Source: Hymenobacter edaphi
Lineage (GTDB): Bacteria; Bacteroidota; Bacteroidia; Cytophagales; Hymenobacteraceae
Length of the DNA: 64,000 nt
Assembly: GCF_003258365.1 (NCBI RefSeq)
Contig: NZ_QHKM01000003.1
Location: 372,001-436,000 of the forward strand
Direction of reading: 5' to 3'
Each line of letters begins with the position of its first letter. Positions within the stretch are counted from its first letter, which is position 1. The notes beneath the pieces were generated by a model, which saw nothing but the letters and a program-made list of their open reading frames with translations, did no database searches and was not told the DNA's origin. Below, one piece after another: positions 26,376-34,143 of the stretch. The position numbers and the translations under genes were made by a program.

Positions 26376-27123
26376 CGTAGACGCCGTAGGTGCAATAATT
26401 GACCCACTCGCCGAGGTTGACGTAGCGGCTGTGCGCGCCCACGGGCACGTCGAGCGGCAGGTGACGGTGGCCGAACACGTAGTAGTCGTGGTGGAAACGC
26501 TTTTCCAGCTCCCGGCAGTACACCAGCAGCCACTCGTCGTCGCCGAGGTAAATGTCGTCCTTGGCCGTGTTGCTCAGGCGGCTGCGCTGGCTCCAGGCGT
26601 TGGCAATGCCGATGCCCACGTTGGGGTGGATGCGCGCAAACAGCCACTGGGCCACCGGCGAGGCGAAAATACGCTTGAGCACCTTGTAGGTGTAGTCCTT
26701 GGGCCCCAGCCCGTCGCCGTGGCCGAGGTGAAAGCGCTGCTCCCCGATGCTGAGGCTGACCGGGTGGCGCAGCACCGGAATGCCCAGCTCCTGGGTGAAG
26801 TAGCCGAACATCCACATGTCGTGGTTGCCGGTGAAGAAGGTTACGGGCAGTCCGCCGTCGACCAGCTCGGCCAGCTTGCCCTGCAGGCGGATAAAGCCCC
26901 GGGGAATGGCGTGGCGGTACTCAAACCAGAAGTCGAAAATGTCGCCCACGAGGTAGATGGCCGCCGCGTCCTGGGCGGCCATGTCCAGCCAGCGCACGAT
27001 GCGCCGCTCCCGTTCCCGCGAGCTGGCGGGGTTAGGGGCGCCGAGGTGGAAGTCGGAGGCAAAGTACACCTTGCGGTCGGGCGCCAGCACGATGGGGGGC
27101 AGCTCAGGCAGTGGCGAGGTCAT
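26338..27123 (-). CDS. LpxH-like UDP-2,3-diacylglucosamine diphosphatase
   Basis: A 261-residue metallophosphoesterase. The metal-binding motifs are DFH (Asp 24, His 26), GD (60-61), GNHD (99-102), HGDG (135-138) and GHRH (218-221). Together with FDFWFEYR and the length this fits the LpxH family, which cleaves UDP-2,3-diacylglucosamine to lipid X in lipid A synthesis. Its start overlaps the end of the LutC-like gene by 20 bases and its end overlaps the propeller gene, so the three are probably one transcript. Confidence 0.9.
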   Translation of the reverse strand: MTSPLPELPPIVLAPDRKVYFASDFHLGAPNPASSRERERRIVRWLDMAAQDAAAIYLVGDIFDFWFEYRHAIPRGFIRLQGKLAELVDGGLPVTFFTGNHDMWMFGYFTQELGIPVLRHPVSLSIGEQRFHLGHGDGLGPKDYTYKVLKRIFASPVAQWLFARIHPNVGIGIANAWSQRSRLSNTAKDDIYLGDDEWLLVYCRELEKRFHHDYYVFGHRHLPLDVPVGAHSRYVNLGEWVNYCTYGVYDGNNLSLERFEG

Positions 27124-27760
27124 CCAGCAGGAACAAGGTGATGCTGCGCGGCCCGTGGGCGCCGAGCACGAGGGTTTTCTCGATGTCGGCGGTGCGGCTG
27201 GGGCCGGTGGCCAAGGAAAGCATGGACGGCAGCTTGTCCAGCCCACCGAACTTGGCCTCGGCCAGCTGCAGGGCGTCGCTGATGTCGGCCACCACCTGGG
27301 AGGCGCGGGCGAAAACCAGCTGCTGATCGGGGTAGATGCTCAGGCGCCGCCCGCTGGCCGTGGCCGAGCTCAGCAGCACCGAGCCGGTGCGGGCCACCAG
27401 CGCCTCGCAGGTGGTCAGGCCCGCGTCGGCGTGGGCAATGAAGTCGGTTTCGTCGCCGATGTGCACGATGCCGGCCGCGTGCAGCAGCTTCTTCAGCTCC
27501 GGTTCCCACACGAACAGGTGCTCGATGCCACGCTCCTTTTTGTGGGTGTAGAGCAGGTCGTAGAAGTGCTCTTCGGTGGCGCAGTAGTAAAACGTGCCGC
27601 CGGCCCGCACGAAGCTTTCGGCGAAGCTGATGGTCAGGTCGTCGGCCGGGGCCGGGAAGAGCGGCGCGGTGAAGTTGGGCACGGCCGGCTGCTGCGGGCT
27701 GGGCTGCTGCAGGGCCGTGCGGATGCGCTTCAGGATGATGTCACGGGACGACTCGACCAC
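27104..27760 (-). CDS. LutC/YkgG domain protein
   Basis: About 218 residues. It matches the LUD domain (LutC/YkgG) proteins linked to lactate utilisation: SSRDIILKRIRTAL at the N-terminus, FVRAGGTFYYC, the GDETDFIAHADAGLTTCEALVARTGS core (pieces) and GPSRTADIEK. LutA and LutB are not adjacent, so the physiological role is open. The start is uncertain: GTG at 27760 is chosen because the upstream part up to TTG 27826 is encoded by a dispersed repeat (27756-27797) and is low-complexity (KSVQSEKSVESV). Confidence 0.85.
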   Translation of the reverse strand: MVESSRDIILKRIRTALQQPSPQQPAVPNFTAPLFPAPADDLTISFAESFVRAGGTFYYCATEEHFYDLLYTHKKERGIEHLFVWEPELKKLLHAAGIVHIGDETDFIAHADAGLTTCEALVARTGSVLLSSATASGRRLSIYPDQQLVFARASQVVADISDALQLAEAKFGGLDKLPSMLSLATGPSRTADIEKTLVLGAHGPRSITLFLLDDLATA

Positions 27761-27797
27761 GGATTCGACGGATTTTTCGGATTGAACGGATTTTGTG
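27756..27797. repeat. AATCCG-type dispersed repeat, copy 1
   Basis: A roughly 40-bp tract made of ACGGATT units spaced 10-12 bases. It matches the tract at 28534-28573 in inverted orientation almost base for base. It overlaps the 5' end of the LutC-like gene frame. Confidence 0.75.
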
Positions 27798-27846
27798 GAC
27801 GGCTGCTGCGTGGCATTTCCGGGCAAGGTACTGGCCGCATTTAGGC

Positions 27847-28248
27847 TCAGGAAGGGGTAAGCGGGCGGGGCTGGTTTTTGAGGAAACGTTTGTAGCGCAG
27901 GCTTGGCTCCCCAAAGTTCAGCAATAAACCTATTTCAAGCTGGTAAGCTTCCAGGTAATTGATGGTTTGGGCGAAATGCACGGCGGTTAACTCATTCAGG
28001 GCCTTGAGTTCTACCAGCACTACATCAGCTACCAGAAAATCAACGCGGCGCGAACCGACCTCGATATTCTTGTAGAAAACGGGCATTACCACCTCCCGTT
28101 GAAATGGAAGGCCCGCTTCCTCGAACTCAACGGCCAGACTGCGCTGGTACACCACCTCCGGAAACCCATTGCCCAGCTGTCGGTGCACCTGCATAGCACA
28201 GCCAATTACCTGCCGGGTCAATTCATTATAGCGCGTATCCAGCAACAT
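27847..28248 (-). CDS. GxxExxY protein
   Basis: A 133-residue protein of the GxxExxY family: the naming motif is GFPEVVY after HRQLGN. A PD-(D/E)xK-like core can be seen (RVDFLVADVVLVELKA), followed by NYLEAYQLEIGLLLNFG. The family is common in Bacteroidota and resembles restriction-type nucleases, but no activity is known to me. It stands just before a repeat-rich, hairpin-rich region. Confidence 0.9.
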   Translation of the reverse strand: MLLDTRYNELTRQVIGCAMQVHRQLGNGFPEVVYQRSLAVEFEEAGLPFQREVVMPVFYKNIEVGSRRVDFLVADVVLVELKALNELTAVHFAQTINYLEAYQLEIGLLLNFGEPSLRYKRFLKNQPRPLTPS

Positions 28249-28401
28249 AGATAAAGCAGGCTGCCAAAGCCGCCCTGCCCCAAGTTATTCCACCGTAACA
28301 ATCAAAGCCATGAGAGGCTACAGAATTAACGATAGTCACGGCCAGTCCCGAACGGAAATGGCCAACGCGGAAATATCCACTGAGTATTTCCATCCGACGA
28401 A

Positions 28402-28512
28402 GGCCGTTGGGAGAATCCACAACGGCCTCCGTCGTACGGCGAAGTCCGCCGGGAATTCCACAGGCAGGCGGCTTAAAACAGTGGTGCCACGGCTGCAAGC
28501 CGTGGCACCACT
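28402..28512. repeat. Hairpin-rich intergenic region
   Basis: Contains a 9-bp stem at 28402-28431 (AGGCCGTTG and CAACGGCCT) and a strong 14-bp stem at 28480-28512 (AGTGGTGCCACGGC and its complement, five-base loop). The whole gap 28249-28575 has no convincing ORF and looks like repeat material. Confidence 0.65.
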
Positions 28513-28533
28513 TCGTTGAACGACAATCGTCCC

Positions 28534-28573
28534 CAAAATCCGTGTAATCCGAAAAATCCGTCGAATCCGTGGT
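28534..28573. repeat. AATCCG-type dispersed repeat, copy 2
   Basis: Four AATCCG units at 10-12 base spacing, 2 bases downstream of the stop codon of the OmpA-family gene on the minus strand. It is the inverted match of the tract at 27756-27797. Confidence 0.75.
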
Positions 28574-28575
28574 CC

Positions 28576-30630
28576 TTATTTACCAATCACCTTGAACTCG
28601 GTGCGGCGGTTCAGCTGTCGGCCTTCCTTGGTGGTGTTGGGCGCCACGGGCTGGGTGTCGCCGTAGCCGGCGGAGCTGAGGCGGGCGGCGGCCACGCCGT
28701 GGGCGGTGAGGTAATCCACCACGGCCTTGGCGCGACGGAGCGAGAGGTCCTTGTTGTACTCGGCCTTGCCCACGTTATCGGTGTGGCCCGACATTTCGAT
28801 GCGCAAAGCCGGGTATTCCACCGTCATCAGCTGCACCAGGCGCTCCAGCTCGGCGGTGCTTTCCTTGCGCAGGGTCGCCTTGTCGAAGTCGAAGAAGATG
28901 TTGTTCAAGACCACCTTGGCGCCCACGTCCAGCTTCTTGAGCGGAATGTCCTTCACCACTTCCGAGTAGGCCGCGCCCTGGGGCAAATCGAAGTTTTCGG
29001 AGTGGAACAGGTAGCCCTCCTTGCGCACCACGATGCCGTAGTTCACGCCGGAAGGCAACGACACCAGGTAGCGCCCCGACTGCGAGTTCGAGCGGAACGA
29101 GGCAATGACCTGGTTCAGCGTGTTGTCGACCAGGTCGATGGTGGCCTCGATGGGCTGCTTCGAGTCGGCATCCGTCACGGTGCCTTTCAGGATGGTTACC
29201 TGGGCGGTGGCAATGGGCACGGCGGGGGCCAGCAGCGTTTGCCGCACCGGGGCCGCGCGGGAGGCCAGCAGCGGCTCTTCAGAGGAAATAACCGGCGGCT
29301 TCTCGGGGCCCAGGAAGGTAATCATGTAGATGTCGCGGCTGCCCTGCGTGTCGTCGCGGGACGAGGCGAAGTAGCCGTGGCGCCCCGAGGCCGACAGCAC
29401 GAAGAACACGTCGTCGTCGGGGGTGTTGATGGGCCAGCCCAGGTTTTCGGGCTTGGTCCACTGCCCGTTTTTCCACTCCGAGCGGAAGATGTCGTAGCCG
29501 CCCATGGAGTTGTGGCCCTGCGAGGAGAAGTAGATGGTCTTGCCGTCGGGGTGCACGAAGATGCCGTCCTCGTCGTAGGGCGTGTTGATGACCGAGCCCA
29601 GGTTTTCGGCCTTGCCCTTGCCCTCGATGTCGAGCCGCCAGATGTCGTGGCCGCCGCGGCTGCTTTCCTCCGAGCCGTTGCTGACGAAGTACAGCATCCG
29701 CCCGTTGGGGGCGTAGGCGGCGGACGATTCGTGCGCCTGCCCACCGTTCACGCGCCGGCCCAACGAGCCAGGCTTGCTCCAGGCGCTGCCCTTTAGGTTG
29801 GCTTCGTACAGGTCGCCGGCGCCGTCTTCCACGTAGGTCACCAGCTTCTGCCCGTCGGGCGAGAGGGCCACCACCGCGTCGTGGCCCTTGGTATTCACCG
29901 TCGGTCCCAGGTTCTTGGCCGGCTGCCACTGCCCGTCCTTGCCCTTCACCGACTGCCAGATGTCCTCGAAGTAGCCGCCGAGAAACGGGTCCTTCTCGTC
30001 GCCCACGCCCCCGTCGCGGCGCGACGTGAACAGCATCACCGACTCGTCGGCCGTGATGACCGGGCCGTACTCGGGGTAGGGCGTATTGATGGCCGGGCCC
30101 ACGTTGTCGATAAAGGCGCGGGTAGGCGTTTTCATCAAAGCCAGGCCCGCTTCGCACTCCTGAATCTTCTTGCGAATGTCGCTGAGCTGGGCGGTGGCAT
30201 TCTTGCTGCCGGCGGCCGGCTGGGCGGCTTTGTACTCGGCAATGGCCTCTTCCCATCGGGCATTCAGGTGCAGCCCGCGGCCCAGCATGTAGCGGATGCG
30301 CGCGTCCACCTGCGCATCGAGCTGGTAGGCCTTCTGCAGGTAGGGCAGGGCCTTCGATTTGTAGGTCGAGTTCAGGTAGCAGTGCCCGATGCGGAAGTTG
30401 AGCTGGGCGTTGTTGGGGTTGACCTGCTGGGCGGCCAGAAAGTGCGGCAGGGCCTGCTCGTAGCGCGGCGGGTCGGTTTCGTACCAGCTGTTGGCCTCCT
30501 TGAGCTCCTTCTGGGCGTTCTTGAGGCTTTCCTTGTCGCCCTTGAACTCGTCCTTGGTGAAGTCCACGTTCTGCGCCTGCGCCGTCAGCGTCAGCAGCAA
30601 AAAGGAAGCGGCGTATAAATATCTAAGCAT
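28576..30630 (-). CDS. PorE-like TPR/PD40/OmpA-family protein
   Basis: A 684-residue outer-membrane-associated protein. Domains in order: signal peptide (FLLLTLTAQAQ), TPR region (about 30-160), WD40-like PD40 propeller (about 180-450, with SPDGQK, YAPNGRMLYFVSNG, HPDGKTIYFSSQG), a carboxypeptidase-regulatory-like fold (about 475-550, KGTVTDADSKQPIEATI) and a C-terminal OmpA peptidoglycan-binding domain (FFDFDKATLR, MSGHTDNVG, LSLRRAKAVVDYL). This order is that of PorE, which anchors the T9SS to the cell wall in Porphyromonas. It may be PorE or a paralogue. Confidence 0.87.
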   Translation of the reverse strand: MLRYLYAASFLLLTLTAQAQNVDFTKDEFKGDKESLKNAQKELKEANSWYETDPPRYEQALPHFLAAQQVNPNNAQLNFRIGHCYLNSTYKSKALPYLQKAYQLDAQVDARIRYMLGRGLHLNARWEEAIAEYKAAQPAAGSKNATAQLSDIRKKIQECEAGLALMKTPTRAFIDNVGPAINTPYPEYGPVITADESVMLFTSRRDGGVGDEKDPFLGGYFEDIWQSVKGKDGQWQPAKNLGPTVNTKGHDAVVALSPDGQKLVTYVEDGAGDLYEANLKGSAWSKPGSLGRRVNGGQAHESSAAYAPNGRMLYFVSNGSEESSRGGHDIWRLDIEGKGKAENLGSVINTPYDEDGIFVHPDGKTIYFSSQGHNSMGGYDIFRSEWKNGQWTKPENLGWPINTPDDDVFFVLSASGRHGYFASSRDDTQGSRDIYMITFLGPEKPPVISSEEPLLASRAAPVRQTLLAPAVPIATAQVTILKGTVTDADSKQPIEATIDLVDNTLNQVIASFRSNSQSGRYLVSLPSGVNYGIVVRKEGYLFHSENFDLPQGAAYSEVVKDIPLKKLDVGAKVVLNNIFFDFDKATLRKESTAELERLVQLMTVEYPALRIEMSGHTDNVGKAEYNKDLSLRRAKAVVDYLTAHGVAAARLSSAGYGDTQPVAPNTTKEGRQLNRRTEFKVIGK

Positions 30631-30660
30631 GTTTTCGGGAAGGTGGCGCGGGCGTCAGGT

Positions 30661-30740
30661 TAGCCCGCAGAGGACGCAGAGGTTTTCGCAGAAGGCGCAG
30701 TGGCCGAACTCACCAGTTCACCATCTCACTATTTCACCAC
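30661..30740. repeat. Repeat tracts between two minus-strand genes
   Basis: Two low-complexity tracts lie side by side. One is CGCAGAGGACGCAGAGG-like (30667-30700). The other is a GTGAAC-type tract (30709-30740) that reads GTGGTGAAATAGTGAGATGG on the minus strand and starts directly after the stop codon of the TPR gene. Confidence 0.65.
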
Positions 30741-31796
30741 TTACTCGCAGCCCGAGTTGGCGGCGTAGGCGGTGCCGGCCGTGATGCCCAGCTCGGCGGC
30801 TTTGCGCCAGTCGGCGCAGGCACCGGGCACGTTGCGCAGCATCTCGCGGGCGTGGCCGCGGTTCAGGTAGGCCTCGGCGTACTGCGGGTTCTGGCCGATG
30901 GCGGCCGTGGCGTCGGCTTCGGCCTCCTTGTATTTCTTGAGCTGCTGGTAGGCGGCGGCGCGGTTGTTCAGGGCCAGCGCGTAGTCGGGCTTGAGCTTCA
31001 GCGCCTGGGTCAGGTCATCCACGGCGGCCTGGTACTCGCCGGCTTCGTAACGGGCCCCGGCGCGGCCGAGGTAGCCCACCGGGTCGTCGGTGCGGCGGCG
31101 CAGGTAGTCGGAGTAGTCTTCCTGGGCGCCTTTGTAGTCCTTCTGCCGGCGCTTGGCGGCGGCGCGGTTCAGCAGGGCCACGTGCAGGTCGGGGTTGAGG
31201 CGCAGGGCCTCGGTATAGTCGCGCACGGCGGCCTCGGGCTGGCCCAGCTGCCGCTCGGCGCTGGCGCGGTCGTGCCAGGCGTAGGCGTACTTCGGGTCGA
31301 CTTTGGTGGCCTGGGTGAAGTCCTGCAGGGCGGCCTGGTAGTCGCCCTTCTCGAAGCGCAGGGCGCCCCGGTCGTACCAGGCGGCGGCGTAGTCGGGCTT
31401 CAGCTCCGTCACCTTGCTGTAGTCCTGCTCGGCTTCGGCGGGCAGGTTCTGGGCCTGCCGGGCCTGGGCGCGGCCGTACCAGGCCGTGAAAGTTGAGGGG
31501 TCGAGGCGGATGGCTTCGTTGTAGTCCTGCACGGCCGGGGCGTACTGCTTCAGTTCGTAGCGGGTGGCGGCGCGGTTGTAGTAAGCCTTGGCAAAATCGG
31601 GCTTGGCGGCCAGCGCCCGGTCGAAGTCCTGAATGGCGGCGTTGTAGCTTTTGTCGTTGAACTTCGCGACGCCGCTATTGTAATATTTCTCGGCCAGCTG
31701 CGCCGGCGGCAGGGTAGAAGCCCGTACCGTATCAGTTTGCGCCTGCGCGACAAAGCCCGCCAGCGTGCATCCAAAAAGGAATAAGTATTGTTTCAT
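30741..31796 (-). CDS. Periplasmic tetratricopeptide repeat protein
   Basis: A 351-residue protein with a signal peptide (FLFGCTLAGFVAQAQ) followed by about eight TPR units from residue 40 to the end (for example AEKYYNSGVAKFNDKSYNAAIQ in pieces, AYYNRAATRYELKQYAPAV, AWYDRGALRFEKGDYQAAL). TPR repeats mediate protein contacts; partners are unknown. It stands upstream of the PorE-like gene in the same direction, so a shared envelope role is possible. The ATG at 31796 starts the signal peptide. Confidence 0.88.
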   Translation of the reverse strand: MKQYLFLFGCTLAGFVAQAQTDTVRASTLPPAQLAEKYYNSGVAKFNDKSYNAAIQDFDRALAAKPDFAKAYYNRAATRYELKQYAPAVQDYNEAIRLDPSTFTAWYGRAQARQAQNLPAEAEQDYSKVTELKPDYAAAWYDRGALRFEKGDYQAALQDFTQATKVDPKYAYAWHDRASAERQLGQPEAAVRDYTEALRLNPDLHVALLNRAAAKRRQKDYKGAQEDYSDYLRRRTDDPVGYLGRAGARYEAGEYQAAVDDLTQALKLKPDYALALNNRAAAYQQLKKYKEAEADATAAIGQNPQYAEAYLNRGHAREMLRNVPGACADWRKAAELGITAGTAYAANSGCE

Positions 31797-31906
31797 AGTC
31801 GACTTAAGCAAAAGGTGCGGAGGCGGAACTTGTCGAAATATATTGCATTTTTCCGGAGATGCGGCCGGCTATAGATGAAAGATGAGCGGAGGAGTAAGTA
31901 AAAAGC

Positions 31907-32049
31907 CCGCCATCCTGAGCGCAGCGAAGACCCGAAGGAAGGCGGAGTCAATCTCGCGTGCTGACGTTGGATAGCTTTCTTCTCGTTGAGCGAAGGAATT
32001 CCCATCTGGCGTCAGCACCTGAGGTGTCTCGACCAGCTCACCATGACGG
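31907..32049. repeat. Dispersed repeat with imperfect inverted ends
   Basis: A 140-bp element starting with CCATCCTGAGCGCAGCGAAG and ending with its imperfect complement (CTCGACCAGCTCACCATGAC). It includes CGAAGGAAGGCGGAGTCAA at 31933, also present in the element at 8062-8197. Repeats of the kind TCATCCTGAGCGCAGCGAAG are familiar from intergenic regions of this group of bacteria. Confidence 0.6.
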
Positions 32050-32057
32050 TCTTTTAT

Positions 32058-32351
32058 CTACGGCCCCAGCACTGCCCATACCAATGCCTGCCACTCTTCG
32101 GCCTCGGAGCCCGCAAAGCGCCCCCGGCCGGCGCGGCGGTACCAGTAGCCGGCGTTGCCCGCGTCGCCCTCGCGGCGGTGCAGGTAGGCGTGCAGCCAGC
32201 AGCTGAGCGGGTCGGTTTCGTCTTGCTGAGCCAAATCGTGGGCGGCAGCCCAGCGCCCGTGGTGCTCCAGCCACAGGGCGCGTAGCAGCGGGGAGAGGCC
32301 GGGCGGTGGGGCCGAAGCGCTGAGGGTGGCGGTGAATTCGGCGTAGGTCAT
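32058..32351 (-). CDS. Small hypothetical protein
   Basis: A 97-residue protein starting at the ATG of MTYAEFTATL. It is rich in Trp, His and Ala (LWLEHHGRWAAAHDLAQQDE, WLHAYLHRREGDAGNAGYWY) and looks like a short helical TPR-like protein of the kind found in Bacteroidota, with no known function. It is divergent from the DUF3861 gene. Confidence 0.7.
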   Translation of the reverse strand: MTYAEFTATLSASAPPPGLSPLLRALWLEHHGRWAAAHDLAQQDETDPLSCWLHAYLHRREGDAGNAGYWYRRAGRGRFAGSEAEEWQALVWAVLGP

Positions 32352-32453
32352 CGGTGGAAAAACCGGGTAAGGCTGCCACAAATAAACCGGCTGGCGGTTA
32401 AAGCAAAAGCGTCCCGGCGGCGTCAAGCGAATAGGTAACGAACCGAGTAAATC

Positions 32454-32789
32454 ATGAGCAAACGCGCTTATCAGTACCGCCTGCGCCTGGAACAGGTAGC
32501 CGGCATCAGCTCCGACGGCCCCCGGCACGAGCCGCTGGAACTGGAATTCAACAATCACGACGATATTTTCAGCATCGTGCAGCGGCTGCAGCAGCGCAAC
32601 TTATTTGCGGAGCCGGGGCACGCTACCGAGTTTGCCATCGGCCTGAAGCTGTTCAGCGAGGTAATGCTCAAAAACCGGCAGCATCCACTGTTTGAGGAGC
32701 TGGCGCCGGCTTTTCGCGCCTTTATGCAGCGCCTGAAATCGGGGGCAGCTGCCGGCAGCCCCGCCGCACCCGACGCCGCCGAGAGCTAA
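32454..32789 (+). CDS. DUF3861 domain protein
   Basis: A 111-residue cytoplasmic protein. It matches DUF3861: YRLRLEQV, LELEFNNHDDIFSIVQRLQQ and LGLKLFSEVMLKN-like sequence. The last 20 residues are an Ala/Gly/Pro-rich tail. Function is not known to me. It lies divergent from the 97-residue gene with a 100-base gap. Confidence 0.85.
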   Translation: MSKRAYQYRLRLEQVAGISSDGPRHEPLELEFNNHDDIFSIVQRLQQRNLFAEPGHATEFAIGLKLFSEVMLKNRQHPLFEELAPAFRAFMQRLKSGAAAGSPAAPDAAES

Positions 32790-32861
32790 AAATCGAGCCT
32801 TCCTAAACTTCTGCCGGGGGCTTGGCGGTTATACACGCGTTCCGCCCAAGCGGAGTTTGCG

Positions 32862-32869
32862 TAATTTTG
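32862..32869 (+). promoter_or_regulatory. Candidate -7 box for the bacilliredoxin gene
   Basis: TAATTTTG fits TAnnTTTG and lies about 60 bases before the start codon. The -33 region is not clear. Confidence 0.4.
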
Positions 32870-32930
32870 TCAGCACCGGCTCCGGCCGTGCTTACCCAAT
32901 AGATTTTCCTACCCCAAGCGTTTGTCAATC

Positions 32931-33356
32931 ATGGCAATGTACCCCGAATACATGGTGGCCCCCATCCGCCAGGACCTCACCGAAGCCGGCTTCGAGCAGC
33001 TCTACTCGCCCGAAGAAGTGGAATCGGCCCTCAACCTCCAGGAAGGCACCGTGCTGGTGGCCGTCAACTCGGTGTGCGGCTGCGCCGCCGCCAAGGCCCG
33101 CCCGGCCCTGAAAATGGCCCTGTCCTCGTCCGACAAGAAGCCCGCCAAGCTGGTGACGGTATTTGCCGGCATGGAAACCGAAGCCGTGGCCAAGGCCCGC
33201 GAGTTCATGCTGCCCTACCCGCCCTCCTCGCCGAGCATTGCCCTCTTCAAAGACGGCGAGCTGGTGCACATGATCGAGCGCTACCACATCGAGGGCAACG
33301 ATTTAATGCGCATTGTCGACAACCTTCAGGGCGCTTTTGCCGAATACTGCGACTAG
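32931..33356 (+). CDS. Bacilliredoxin (BrxA/BrxB family)
   Basis: A 141-residue protein of the YphP/YqiW family. The active-site motif is Cys 49-Gly-Cys 51 in VNSVCGCAAAKARPAL. Other family features are MYPEYMVAPIRQDLTE at the start, LVTVFAGME and PYPPSSPSIALFKDGELV. In Bacillus these proteins remove bacillithiol from oxidised proteins; many Bacteroidota also make bacillithiol, so de-bacillithiolation is a reasonable inference. The ATG at 32931 gives the usual N-terminus. Confidence 0.93.
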   Translation: MAMYPEYMVAPIRQDLTEAGFEQLYSPEEVESALNLQEGTVLVAVNSVCGCAAAKARPALKMALSSSDKKPAKLVTVFAGMETEAVAKAREFMLPYPPSSPSIALFKDGELVHMIERYHIEGNDLMRIVDNLQGAFAEYCD

Positions 33357-33376
33357 TAAAAGTTTTTCATGCACCG

Positions 33377-33412
33377 AAAAAGGCCCGCGGCACTTGCCGA
33401 GGGCCTTTTTGC
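33377..33412 (+). terminator. Terminator after the bacilliredoxin gene
   Basis: AAAAAGGCCC(G) pairs with GGGCCTTTTT around a GC-rich loop region, about 20 bases after the stop codon and ahead of the convergent DHFR-family gene. Confidence 0.75.
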
Positions 33413-33429
33413 TTTTACCGGAGGCGGCA

Positions 33430-34005
33430 TCAGCGCTGCAGCGCGTACTCCAGCATCAGCACCCCATCCGGGTAGCGCGTCAGGTTTTCCAGGACGAGTT
33501 TCTGGGCGGGTGGCTGGCTGAGCAGCTTGATGCCGCGGCCCACAAACACGGGCATCACCGCCAGCATCAGCCGATCGATAAGCCCGGCGGCGTTAAACGA
33601 GTCGATGAGCTGCCCGCCACCCACCAGCCAGGTGCGGCCCGCGGGCAGCTGCGCCGCCAGCTCGGTCACCGGGGCCGTCCAGAGCCGGATGTTCGGGTCA
33701 GCAGCGGTTGGCAGGGCCCGCTTGGTGCACACGTACGTCGGCAGGCCCTTGTACGGCCACTCGGGTAGGTCGAAGCTGAGCACCTGCTCGTAGGTTTTCG
33801 CACCCATGACCACGGCGCTGAGCGAGTGCACGAACTCCCGGTAGCCGTAGTCCTGGCCGGATTCTTCGAAGGGCCGCAGAAAGCCCACGCCGCCGTCTTC
33901 ATCGGCGACGTAGCCGTCGAGCGAGGCGGCAATGTAGAGGACGATTTCAACCCGCGGATTCGACGGAATATCCACGACTGAAGTAGAAGCGGCTGGGGCG
34001 GACAT
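33430..34005 (-). CDS. Dihydrofolate reductase / RibD C-terminal family protein
   Basis: A 191-residue NADPH-dependent reductase-like protein: YIAASLDGYVADEDGGVGFL at the N-terminus, VVMGAKTYEQVL, TWLVGGGQLIDSF (the GG nucleotide-binding motif) and DRLMLAVMPVFVGRGIKLL. The family is the RibD_C/DHFR-like group (YyaP/YwjB type). Real folate reductase activity is unlikely to be its main role; the substrate is unknown. A second in-frame ATG 27 bases upstream is possible. Confidence 0.88.
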   Translation of the reverse strand: MSAPAASTSVVDIPSNPRVEIVLYIAASLDGYVADEDGGVGFLRPFEESGQDYGYREFVHSLSAVVMGAKTYEQVLSFDLPEWPYKGLPTYVCTKRALPTAADPNIRLWTAPVTELAAQLPAGRTWLVGGGQLIDSFNAAGLIDRLMLAVMPVFVGRGIKLLSQPPAQKLVLENLTRYPDGVLMLEYALQR

Positions 34006-34078
34006 AGCATTCGAGTTTAGTGGTAACGGCACGCGGCCAACAGCAAGTAATCCTTTTCACGTGATTCGCCCAACGCAA

Positions 34079-34108
34079 AACGCCCGCGGTCAATACGACC
34101 ACGGGCGT
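34079..34108 (-). terminator. Terminator after recQ
   Basis: On the minus strand an 11-bp stem (CGCCCGTGGTC and GACCGCGGGCG, one mismatch) is followed by TTTT, 35 bases after the recQ stop codon. Confidence 0.75.
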
Positions 34109-34110
34109 CC

Positions 34111-34143
34111 ACAAAATCCGTCAAATCCGCTGGAATCCGTGGC
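34111..34143. repeat. AATCCG-type dispersed repeat, copy 3
   Basis: Three AATCCG units ending in GGAATCCGTGGCC abut the recQ stop codon. Same repeat family as at 27756 and 28534. Confidence 0.7.

Noticed and set aside
27761-27826. Upstream TTG start for the LutC-like gene
   Set aside because: The extra residues are encoded by a dispersed AATCCG repeat; a start at the GTG at 27760 is simpler, although not proven.
28310-28519. Short plus-strand ORF in the hairpin-rich gap
   Set aside because: It is made of inverted repeat sequence and has no protein-like features or start context.
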